Source: Polynucleobacter sp. HIN11 (GTDB lineage Bacteria > Pseudomonadota > Gammaproteobacteria > Burkholderiales > Burkholderiaceae). From it: DNA of 64,000 bases. Under the pieces are notes generated by a model. The model saw only the letters and a list, made by a program, of their open reading frames with translations. It was not told where the DNA came from and did no database searches. The stretch spans positions 1,736,001 through 1,800,000 of the forward strand of contig NZ_AP028142.1 in assembly GCF_030297675.1 (NCBI RefSeq). The letters run 5' to 3'. Below are positions 53,047-60,873 of the stretch, in pieces. Position numbers and translations under genes: made by a program. Each line of letters begins with the position of its first letter. Positions within the stretch are counted from its first letter, which is position 1.

Positions 53047-53117
53047 TTCTGGAAATTGATTTGGGCATTTGTTATTCAACATTAATTGACATCACAATTT
53101 TATAAAAGGAGCAGGCA

Positions 53118-55268
53118 ATGAAAACTCAGGGTGTATGTCCTGTAGCGCACGGCAGTAACACACAAGCAAGTGGTCCGATGGTTTGGTGGCCCAAGTCCCT
53201 CAACCTCGATATTCTGCATCAACACGATAGCAAGACTAACCCAATGGGCTCATCTTTTAGCTACCGTCAGGCATTAAAAACGCTTGATGTAAATGCTCTA
53301 AAAAAAGATTTGAAAGCGCTCATGACCGATAGTCAGCCATGGTGGCCAGCCGATTGGGGTCATTATGGTGGCCTGATGATCCGTATGGCATGGCATGCAG
53401 CGGGCACGTATCGAATTGCAGACGGTCGCGGTGGCTCCGGCACTGGCAATCTTCGCTTTGCACCTTTGAATTCTTGGCCAGATAACACCAACCTTGATAA
53501 AGCACGGCGCCTCTTGTGGCCCATCAAAAAGAAATACGGTAACGCCGTTAGCTGGGCCGACCTCATGATTTTGGCTGGCAATATGGCCTACGAGTCCATG
53601 GGTCTTAAAACCTTTGGCTTTTCATTTGGTCGGGAAGACATTTGGCATCCACAAAAGGATATTTACTGGGGCTCTGAAAAAGAATGGTTACAAAAAAGCG
53701 GTGGCGAAGGTAGCCGCTATTCGGGCGTGCGTGATTTAGCAAACCCATTAGCTGCCGTGATGATGGGTCTGATATATGTCAATCCAGAAGGCGTCGACGG
53801 TAACCCCGATCCATTAAAAACAGCGCACGATATTCGTGTCACCTTTGGTCGGATGGCCATGAACGATGAAGAAACAGTAGCGTTGACGGCTGGTGGACAC
53901 ACTGTTGGTAAAGCACATGGAAATGGCAATCCTGCTAATTTAGGACCCGCTCCTGAAGGTGCTCCGATTGAAGAACAAGGATTTGGTTGGATGAATCACA
54001 AAACCCGTGGCATTGGTCGCGATACCGTCACAAGCGGTATTGAAGGCGCATGGACCACACATCCCACAAAATGGGATAACGGTTACTTCCATTTGCTCTT
54101 GAACTACGAATGGGCGCTCAAGAAAAGCCCTGCCGGTGCATGGCAATATGAACCCATCAACATTAAAGAAGAAGATAAGCCGGTGGATGTCGAAGATCCA
54201 TCGATTCGTCGCAATCCCATCATGACCGATGCCGATATGGCCATGAAGGAAGACCCCGAGTATCGGAAGATTTCTGAGCGGTTTTATAAAGATCCAGCCT
54301 ACTTCTCGGAAACCTTCGCTCGCGCTTGGTTTAAGCTAACCCATCGAGATATGGGTCCCAAGGCGCGTTATTTTGGTCCAGACGTTCCGAAAGAGGAGCT
54401 CATTTGGCAAGATCCAATTCCAGTGGGTCGTAAAGACTACAACGTGAGTTTGATCAAAGCCAAAATTAAGTCTGCGGGCTTATCCAATACTGAAATGATT
54501 ACCACTGCATGGGATAGTGCTCGTACCTACAGAGGATCAGATAAACGTGGTGGCGCCAATGGTGCACGCATTCGTTTAGCACCGCAAAAGGACTGGATCG
54601 GTAATGAACCCCAACGCTTGGCTAAAGTTCTAGCCGCATATGAACAGATCGCCAAAGAGACCGGTGTGAGCGTTGCCGACATTATTGTGCTGGGCGCCAA
54701 TATTGCTATTGAACAAGCTGCCAAAGCAGCCGGACATGATGTGGAAGTACCTTTCAAGCCGGGTCGCGGGGATGCTACACAGGCTATGACCGATATTGAA
54801 TCCTTTGAGGTTCTTGAACCAGTAGCTGATGGCTATCGGAACTGGCTCAAAGAGGACTACGTTGTAACACCCGAAGAGCTCCTATTGGACCGCACCCAGC
54901 TGATGGGTTTAACTGCCAATGAAATGACAGTCCTAATTGGTGGCATGCGTGTATTGGGTACCAATCATGGCGGTAGTAAACATGGTGTGTTTACCGATCG
55001 AGTGGGAGCCTTAACCAATGACTTCTTTGTAAACCTAACGGATATGAACTATGCATGGCAACCGACAGGCAAAAATAGCTATGACATTGTTGAACGTGCC
55101 ACAGGCAAAAAGCGTTGGACCGCAACACGCGTTGACCTTGTATTTGGATCAAACTCGGTATTGCGAGCCTACGCAGAGGTCTATGCCCAAGATGATAATC
55201 AGACGAAGTTTGTCAATGACTTCATCGCAGCATGGGTGAAAGTGATGAATGCAGATCGGTTTGATTAA
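53118..55268 (+). CDS. katG: Catalase-peroxidase KatG
   Basis: A 716-residue bifunctional heme enzyme that removes hydrogen peroxide. The distal pocket is R89-x-x-W92-H93 (IRMAWHAAGTYR). The cross-linked triad would be W92, Y220 (MGLIYVNPEG) and M246 (GRMAMNDEE), and the proximal heme ligand is H261 (AGGHTVGKAHG). The C-terminal repeat domain is complete to VKVMNADRFD. AAAAGGAG precedes the ATG. A 12-bp-stem terminator follows. No signal peptide is visible, so it is cytoplasmic. Confidence 0.97.
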   Translation: MKTQGVCPVAHGSNTQASGPMVWWPKSLNLDILHQHDSKTNPMGSSFSYRQALKTLDVNALKKDLKALMTDSQPWWPADWGHYGGLMIRMAWHAAGTYRIADGRGGSGTGNLRFAPLNSWPDNTNLDKARRLLWPIKKKYGNAVSWADLMILAGNMAYESMGLKTFGFSFGREDIWHPQKDIYWGSEKEWLQKSGGEGSRYSGVRDLANPLAAVMMGLIYVNPEGVDGNPDPLKTAHDIRVTFGRMAMNDEETVALTAGGHTVGKAHGNGNPANLGPAPEGAPIEEQGFGWMNHKTRGIGRDTVTSGIEGAWTTHPTKWDNGYFHLLLNYEWALKKSPAGAWQYEPINIKEEDKPVDVEDPSIRRNPIMTDADMAMKEDPEYRKISERFYKDPAYFSETFARAWFKLTHRDMGPKARYFGPDVPKEELIWQDPIPVGRKDYNVSLIKAKIKSAGLSNTEMITTAWDSARTYRGSDKRGGANGARIRLAPQKDWIGNEPQRLAKVLAAYEQIAKETGVSVADIIVLGANIAIEQAAKAAGHDVEVPFKPGRGDATQAMTDIESFEVLEPVADGYRNWLKEDYVVTPEELLLDRTQLMGLTANEMTVLIGGMRVLGTNHGGSKHGVFTDRVGALTNDFFVNLTDMNYAWQPTGKNSYDIVERATGKKRWTATRVDLVFGSNSVLRAYAEVYAQDDNQTKFVNDFIAAWVKVMNADRFD

Positions 55269-55283
55269 TCACTAGCTATACTT

Positions 55284-55313
55284 TTGATGACGGGGGTAAA
55301 GCCCCGTCATCAA
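55284..55313 (+). terminator. Terminator after katG
   Basis: A perfect 12-bp stem TTGATGACGGGG/CCCCGTCATCAA with a 6-base loop lies 15 bases after the katG stop. The run after it is only partly T-rich (AATAATTTTTT). Confidence 0.82.
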
Positions 55314-55408
55314 TCGTAATAATTTTTTGGTAATTGAAATTATTTGGAACTTAAAGAAATTAAAACTGCTCCAATTATCTTGAAATACAACTCTATACAC
55401 TAGAAATC

Positions 55409-55645
55409 ATGAAACCAACCATTCCTCAAAAAGCACCTTACCCGATAACTGTTGAGGCTGGAAAAACTTATTACTGGTGCTCCTGTGGCAAAAGCAAAAA
55501 TCAACCCTTTTGCGATGGCAGTCACCAAGGTACTAAATTTACACCCAAGCAATTGGTAGCCACAGAATCAAAGACCATTTACTTCTGTGGGTGTAAGCAA
55601 TCAAAAAATGGCGTGTTCTGTGATGGTAGCCATAATGCCTTATAA
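55409..55645 (+). CDS. CDGSH-type iron-sulfur protein with two clusters
   Basis: A 78-residue protein with two CDGSH motifs. The first has C24, C26, C35 and H39 (CSCGKSKNQPFCDGSH), the second C60, C62, C71 and H75 (CGCKQSKNGVFCDGSH), so it should bind two 2Fe-2S clusters with 3Cys-1His ligation, the class seen in archaea and many bacteria. Functions proposed are redox sensing or iron-sulfur transfer. Its place after katG suggests a stress role. It is downstream of the katG terminator, so has its own promoter. Confidence 0.9.
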   Translation: MKPTIPQKAPYPITVEAGKTYYWCSCGKSKNQPFCDGSHQGTKFTPKQLVATESKTIYFCGCKQSKNGVFCDGSHNAL

Positions 55646-55810
55646 AGCAAACCGAAGGCAGCCTCATGCTCTGCTAACCCATTAGGCCGCTACCCACGGC
55701 TTGAAGGGCTGGCTAATCTGCGGCACAGAATGCTCAACAATGACATACAGCGCCCTGATTTAGCTGTTCTTCGAGGCAATAATGAGGATGGGTTGCAGGA
55801 AGTTCAATAA
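55646..55810 (+). pseudogene. Open frame continuing from the CDGSH gene, possible gene remnant
   Basis: After the CDGSH stop the same frame stays open for 54 codons and reads PLGRYPRLEGLANLRHRMLN then NDIQRPDLAVLRGNNEDGLQ before TAA at 55,808-55,810. It has no start of its own and no known match. The low repetition and balanced amino-acid use suggest the C-terminal end of a lost gene, but chance is possible. The 338-bp stretch to the next gene also holds two hairpins, GCGTCC/GGACGC near 55,820-55,838 and GTTCCA/TGGAAC at 55,849-55,862. Confidence 0.3.
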
Positions 55811-55844
55811 ATTTATCAAGCGTCCAGTAATCGGACGCCCAAAA

Positions 55845-55862
55845 TTTTGTTCCACTTGGAAC
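55845..55862. repeat. Left 18-bp hairpin flanking the 268-residue gene
   Basis: TTTTGTTCCACTTGGAAC contains GTTCCA/TGGAAC as a near-perfect palindrome. A related sequence, TTTTGTTCCATTCAGAAC (15 of 18 bases equal), lies at 56,816-56,833 on the other side of the 268-residue gene. The two may be duplicated ends of a gene cassette or both transcription signals. Confidence 0.45.
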
Positions 55863-55983
55863 AGAGGATTAAACATCCTCTATCTACCCAGGCTTGATTG
55901 ATACAGGCTTGTAGGGATTGCTCTATATTAATTAAAGTTGGAGAATCAAAGAAATTGTTGAATATAAGAATGGACAAAATACC

Positions 55984-56790
55984 TTGTCTTCAAAAGAACT
56001 TGCAGAACTTGAAAATGCCCTCAACAGGTTAAGTTATTTTTACAACGAACTTGAAGTCTTTCTTCCAAAAATATACTTTAATGAAGATGCCCCTTACAGA
56101 ACATTTAGAGTAAACAATGATGAGCACACCGATTCACTAGTTTGCTATTTAAAAGGAATGAAGGCTGTCTCAACTTTGAATGCAAGCCTAGTCTTGCTTA
56201 AGTCAGGATATACCCAAGAAGTTGGTGCACTTTGCAGAATGCTTGATGAAGCGTGTAACGAAATATTATTTTTAATCAAGCCCGAAGGTGAAAATGCATT
56301 AAGCAGTAGTCAAGAGCAATTCTTAGACAGCTTTTATCAGGAAGAATTTAGTGAATCTAAAAATATTCTTGAAGCACATAACCCACGACATACTGTGTCT
56401 TCTCAAAAAATTCACGCATCAATTGCAAGAACTATGTCTATATCAATAAATCCTTCTGATGCACAAGCAATGTCAAGCATAGTTCAAAAAACACTATCTG
56501 GCTATGTTCATGGAGCATATCCGCAAATTATGGAGATGTATGGTGGCAATCCACCACACTTTCATATGCATGGAATGCTAGGAACTCCGAGAATGGTTGA
56601 GTGGACGGCTCAAGTCGTCTCATACACCGATAAACTGATAATGCTTTCTATTTTGATCTCTAGAAAACTGGGTGCCCTAGGAGTGGAAAAACTTATGCAA
56701 GAATTTAGGTTTGAATTTGAGTCTAAATTTTCTACGCGATCAGATCTATCGCCTAAAGAGTTGCTTGAGGCGGCTAAAAAATCACAATAG
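55984..56790 (+). CDS. Hypothetical island protein, 268 residues
   Basis: The frame has no ATG near its start; TTG at 55,984 is the best, with a weak upstream GGA, and the open region reaches to 55,936. The protein is alpha-helical (ALNRLSYFYNELEVFLPKIY, LKGMKAVSTLNASLVLLKSG, EVGALCRMLDEACNEILFLI) with a histidine- and glycine-rich centre (YVHGAYPQIMEMY, HFHMHGMLG) that hints at a metal or HEPN/DUF5677-like site. I cannot assign a family. Codon use is A+T-richer than the core genes, a sign of transfer. Confidence 0.6.
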   Translation: MSSKELAELENALNRLSYFYNELEVFLPKIYFNEDAPYRTFRVNNDEHTDSLVCYLKGMKAVSTLNASLVLLKSGYTQEVGALCRMLDEACNEILFLIKPEGENALSSSQEQFLDSFYQEEFSESKNILEAHNPRHTVSSQKIHASIARTMSISINPSDAQAMSSIVQKTLSGYVHGAYPQIMEMYGGNPPHFHMHGMLGTPRMVEWTAQVVSYTDKLIMLSILISRKLGALGVEKLMQEFRFEFESKFSTRSDLSPKELLEAAKKSQ

Positions 56791-56815
56791 CATTTTGAAG
56801 CTGAGTAATTAGCTT

Positions 56816-56837
56816 TTTTGTTCCATTCAGAACAAAA
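56816..56837 (+). terminator. Terminator-like hairpin after the 268-residue gene
   Basis: TTTTGTTC (56,816-56,823) pairs with GAACAAAA (56,830-56,837) around a 6-base loop, 25 bases after the stop. The stem itself begins with T's and ends with A's, so it could work in both directions. Its first 18 bases repeat those at 55,845-55,862. Confidence 0.6.
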
Positions 56838-57108
<271 letters not shown>

Positions 57109-59742
57109 CTACAAACCAATGGTGTATGTGGCTAGAACTGTAGTGGTGGATACGGCTTGGAATGGCTCTTGGCGATAGATACCAGTCACACCAATACGCT
57201 GATTCTTGAGAATGTCGTAATAACCACCAACAGTCGCAGTGGGTCTTGTTTTGACCGGATTAGGATTGAAGTTCACTGGGGTTAAGCCAGTGACACCAGT
57301 AGCGGAGTAAGAACCATTTGAAGTATTGGTATCGGTCTCTACACCGGCACTCGCAAAGAGAGTGGTCTTTGGAATGCCACGGTATCTTGCTTCTGCTCCT
57401 GCCAAGGCAGTGGTGGCATTGGTGTTCAGGGCTGAGTAAGTAAGGGGTGCTGTTACAGCGGAACTGGTTGCTTCGGTATAACCACCCATATTGTTCTGTG
57501 TGTAGCGCACTCCAGCGTATGGGGATACAACCACATCAGGCATCACAGCAAAGCCATATTTTGCGACCACTTGGGCACCCTGACTAATGAGTTGGGAGCC
57601 ACCGCTACCGGCTTCACTTAAGCCTACGATTTGTCGGGTGATCGTGGTGTCTTTTTGTCCATAGGCCGCTGAGACTTTGACTTCGGCACCCACGCCATCT
57701 GAGCGCTGGCTCCATACCCCAAAGAGTCCCATCATGGGGGTGCTGTTACCTAACTGAACCGTACCTGGACCACTCACGGATAAGTTCTGATCTACCCAAG
57801 CGCCGATCCGACTGTTGTTCTTGTTTAGGCGATATGAGGCAATCAGTAAACCACTAGTGTTGTTAATGCCTTGGGCTTGAACGGTAGTATTGCGACCGCC
57901 CGCACTCACGCAAATACCACGCTTATCAAAAAGGGAGCAATCATAGGTAAAGCCATTGACCATCACCGAGTTTTGTAGGGTGAAGGTTCCCTGGAGAACA
58001 GAGGCGGTGTTAACGAGAGATTGTTGGGTTCCCATGAGGGAGGCGCCCGTGAATACCAGATCAATTGCACTACCATTTTCAACTAATGACCAGGTCATAT
58101 TGTCATAGGTTCCAGATCTGGTCCCACTAGGTAGAGCTGTTCCGCTTAGAACGCTGGAATAGGTTCGTGAAGTAATAAATGGGGTACCATAGATACCGAA
58201 GTTGGTGATGGTGCCAACAGGGCTAGTAACTGCCAATTGCCCATAATAGCTAGAGCTATTAATGATGATGTTGTAGTTGGTGGGCAACATCCCCGAGTAA
58301 GTCAAGGCTGGACTCGAAGCGCCGCCCTGTAAATTATTTAGAGTGATGATTCCGACACTTCCACTAGAAATCGAAGAAACAGATATTCCACCACTGATGG
58401 AACCAGTATTCGTAAGCATTTCAATCCCGCTTTGCGGTGTACCGTAATATTGAACAGTATCAATAACGATTCCTCCAGTAACAGAACCTGTATTGATAAA
58501 TGATTGAATGCCAGTACCCGAGCGAGAGCCTGTAACCCCTACAAAACTAATCTGGACCCCTCCGTAAATCGATCCACTATTCCTAAGCGTGCCAATACCT
58601 GCTGATGATCCAGACATCACCCCAAGGATTTGAATACCATTAGTAATTTGACCTGTGTTGTTAACGGTTTCAATGGCAACTCCTTCGCCAACCAAATACT
58701 GGAGATAAATGCTGCTCATACTGCCAGAGTTGTTGAGCGTTCCAATACTTGGTAGCGCGCCAGGCGTTGGCGCAGGCATCCATAAAACCACATCACCGCT
58801 AATCGTTCCTGAGTTGTTGAGGGTGTTAATTCTCCCAGAGCCTTTAGTAACAGCGTCGCAATCTGTCGCAAGGTCGGCGCAAGTAATAAAAATCCTTCTT
58901 GCGATCGTGCCGGTGTTCGTAAGTGTGTTGATCAGTCCCTGGTTGTAAATCTCATATCCATCATCGCCAGCAGAGATCGTGCCAGAGTTATTTAACGTAC
59001 CAATAGTTCCGATGTTATAAATTCCACTTCCGTTGTCCCCAGCAGAGATTGAGCCTGAGTTAGTGAGCGTGGTGATAGTAGCGCTATTATTAATTCCGAC
59101 TCCACCAGCCCCAGTAGAAATTGTGCCCGAGTTATTCAGCGTAGTTATCAAACCATCGTTAGAGTTATCTATTGCATAGGGAAGGGTGGGGTTTGAACGA
59201 CCAGCTGAAATTGTTCCAGTATTACTCAACAAAGAAATCACACCGCCTGCATTACCAATAGCAATCGCACCGTTACCCACTGAGATTGTTCCGCTATTAA
59301 CAAAGTTGGCAATAGTGGTTGTACGAGGCTGATATTCAAGATAGATGCCAACAGCACTTCCCCCAAACGAACCCCCTGAAGCAATGGAGCCTGAATTTGT
59401 TATGGAGTTTATGGTACTTCCTGACTGAATATAGATACTTGATTGATTATTGCTTGACGAAATGGTTCCATTAATATTTAGGGATGTTGTTGAGCTATTA
59501 GTCGAGTTCAAAATTGCTTGGTTACCAGAGACCGTCGCTCCGGAATTAATTGTTACTACTCCGGCAGAATCTAAAACCAATTGCTCACAATCTACACTTA
59601 TAGTAGCGTTTTCTCCGCCGGTAACCGAGGTGCACGGAGCAGAATGTGCCGCATTTGAAAAAAGACAAAAGAATGAAATACCAATTTGAAAAGATACAAA
59701 AAATAACTTTTCAGATAATGCTGAAAATTTAGATGGTGCCAT
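57109..59742 (-). CDS. Autotransporter with repetitive beta-helix passenger
   Basis: An 877-residue type V secretion protein. A signal peptide of about 34 residues ends near AHSAP. Residues about 40-540 are a Ser/Thr/Asn/Gly-rich repeat region, with units like TLNNSGTISAGDDGYEIYNQG spaced about 20 residues, typical of a right-handed beta-helix. From about 600 a linker with YDCSLFDKRGICVSAGGRNT leads to a C-terminal barrel that ends VLATYTIGL. AAGGG lies 6 bases before the ATG. The likely function is a surface adhesin or fibre; substrate unknown. It lies between two tRNA-Phe 5' remnants. Confidence 0.9.
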   Translation of the reverse strand: MAPSKFSALSEKLFFVSFQIGISFFCLFSNAAHSAPCTSVTGGENATISVDCEQLVLDSAGVVTINSGATVSGNQAILNSTNSSTTSLNINGTISSSNNQSSIYIQSGSTINSITNSGSIASGGSFGGSAVGIYLEYQPRTTTIANFVNSGTISVGNGAIAIGNAGGVISLLSNTGTISAGRSNPTLPYAIDNSNDGLITTLNNSGTISTGAGGVGINNSATITTLTNSGSISAGDNGSGIYNIGTIGTLNNSGTISAGDDGYEIYNQGLINTLTNTGTIARRIFITCADLATDCDAVTKGSGRINTLNNSGTISGDVVLWMPAPTPGALPSIGTLNNSGSMSSIYLQYLVGEGVAIETVNNTGQITNGIQILGVMSGSSAGIGTLRNSGSIYGGVQISFVGVTGSRSGTGIQSFINTGSVTGGIVIDTVQYYGTPQSGIEMLTNTGSISGGISVSSISSGSVGIITLNNLQGGASSPALTYSGMLPTNYNIIINSSSYYGQLAVTSPVGTITNFGIYGTPFITSRTYSSVLSGTALPSGTRSGTYDNMTWSLVENGSAIDLVFTGASLMGTQQSLVNTASVLQGTFTLQNSVMVNGFTYDCSLFDKRGICVSAGGRNTTVQAQGINNTSGLLIASYRLNKNNSRIGAWVDQNLSVSGPGTVQLGNSTPMMGLFGVWSQRSDGVGAEVKVSAAYGQKDTTITRQIVGLSEAGSGGSQLISQGAQVVAKYGFAVMPDVVVSPYAGVRYTQNNMGGYTEATSSAVTAPLTYSALNTNATTALAGAEARYRGIPKTTLFASAGVETDTNTSNGSYSATGVTGLTPVNFNPNPVKTRPTATVGGYYDILKNQRIGVTGIYRQEPFQAVSTTTVLATYTIGL

Positions 59743-60223
59743 ATACCCTTTTAATAAAAATGCTTCTAATACGTCGCAAACAGATAAGAAAATGATTTGG
59801 GCTTAAGAATAATTTATCCCGATGGTTAATGGTATATTTTTTCTTAACTTTTTTTTGATAACGATTCGCCAATAAATCTATTAGGTAAAAGCTTTAGGAG
59901 TTTCATTAACAGCTCCTTTTCGATACACGATTTACAAAAATCTAAGCAAAAATGTCTGGCTTTCCCTGCGCAACTAGCGCCCTAGATCTGGGGATTGGGT
60001 AACCCAAAAGCTGGTGGGTAGGCGTGGAAATCGTCTATCTTTTACTATGGCCGCTAATTTAGCCGTATAAGTATATGTCCTTTAAAAAACATTTTGTAGC
60101 ACACCCGATTTTTACTATGCCTAGATCTTTGAAATTGCGGTGGGATTTCCGTGAAAACGGATCAGCAGTCCTCTGCTCTACCAACTGCGCCACCTGGCCA
60201 AGAATTAGAGGCTCTTGGGCAAG
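59743..60223. other. 481-bp region upstream of the autotransporter gene
   Basis: No gene is seen apart from the tRNA remnant at 60,166-60,199. The first 120 bases are A+T-rich and must hold the autotransporter promoter, though no clear -35/-10 pair stands out. Around 59,995-60,015 GGGTAACCC and nearby bases form short dyads. The right boundary with core DNA is at about 60,200. Confidence 0.5.
60166..60199 (-). pseudogene. Diverged tRNA-Phe 5' half (34 bases)
   Basis: On the minus strand GGCCAGGTGGCGCAGTTGG then TAGAGCAGAGGACTG equals the intact tRNA-Phe 5' half at 30 of 34 positions. It ends at the same base of the anticodon stem as the two other copies. No 3' half follows. It differs from the intact tRNA in the acceptor (A5 for T5), so it may come from another tRNA-Phe variant or an older element. 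Confidence 0.8.
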
Positions 60224-60871
60224 CTACTCTTGCTTTTTGGTGACATCAATACCAAGTGCTTTTAGCTTGCGATAGAGATGGGTTCGCTCAAGGCCAGTGA
60301 ACTCTGAGATACGGGTCATGCTACCCCCCGTGACCACCATTTGGTATTCAAAATAGGCCTTCTCAAAGAGATCGCGCGACTCACGAAGTGGCAGGGAGTA
60401 GTAGCTTTTTGCAATTCCGCTAATGTATTCATCCTGATTCGTAGTTTTAGGTAAATCAATTGATTTGGGCTGGGCTTGAGGTTCTAGTTCGTCTGGTTTT
60501 TTCAGGGGAGCGCGCTCAAGAGCCTTGCTGACTGTCTTTAAAAGCTTCTGGAGCGCGATGGGCTTTTCCAGAAAATTAAGGGCGCCAATACGTGTTGCTT
60601 CAACAGCCGTATCAATAGTTGCATGACCAGACATCATGACCACTGGCATCGTTAGCAAATTATCTCGAGCCCACTCTTTTAATAAAGTGATGCCGTCAGT
60701 GTCTGGCATCCAAATATCGAGGAGTACCAAATCGGGCTCCATTTGCTCTCGCACTGCTCTTGCCTGATTGGCACTCTCAGCAGGATATACCGTATGACCC
60801 TCTTCGGTCAATATCTCGTGTAATAACTCACGGATGCCCATCTCATCATCAACTACCAAAATGCTCGCCAT
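60224..60871 (-). CDS. Response regulator, receiver plus Fis-type HTH (NtrX-like, no AAA+ domain)
   Basis: A 215-residue regulator. The receiver has DDE at 8-10, the phosphoacceptor D52 (LLDIWMPDTDG) and K near 104 (FLEKP). After a linker, the C-terminal Fis-type helix-turn-helix is GGSMTRISEFTGLERTHLYR then KLKALGIDV. NtrX proteins of alphaproteobacteria carry a central sigma-54 AAA+ domain; it is absent here. It follows the kinase gene after 2 bases and is its likely partner. Confidence 0.88.
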   Translation of the reverse strand: MASILVVDDEMGIRELLHEILTEEGHTVYPAESANQARAVREQMEPDLVLLDIWMPDTDGITLLKEWARDNLLTMPVVMMSGHATIDTAVEATRIGALNFLEKPIALQKLLKTVSKALERAPLKKPDELEPQAQPKSIDLPKTTNQDEYISGIAKSYYSLPLRESRDLFEKAYFEYQMVVTGGSMTRISEFTGLERTHLYRKLKALGIDVTKKQE

Positions 60872-60873
60872 CG

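Noticed and set aside
52835..53117. OxyR binding site between oxyR and katG
   Set aside because: Several A+T-rich dyads occur, but none matches the four-part ATAG/CTAT pattern well enough to mark.
53320..53581. Minus-strand open frames inside katG
   Set aside because: They mirror codon positions of katG and have no start signals; shadows.
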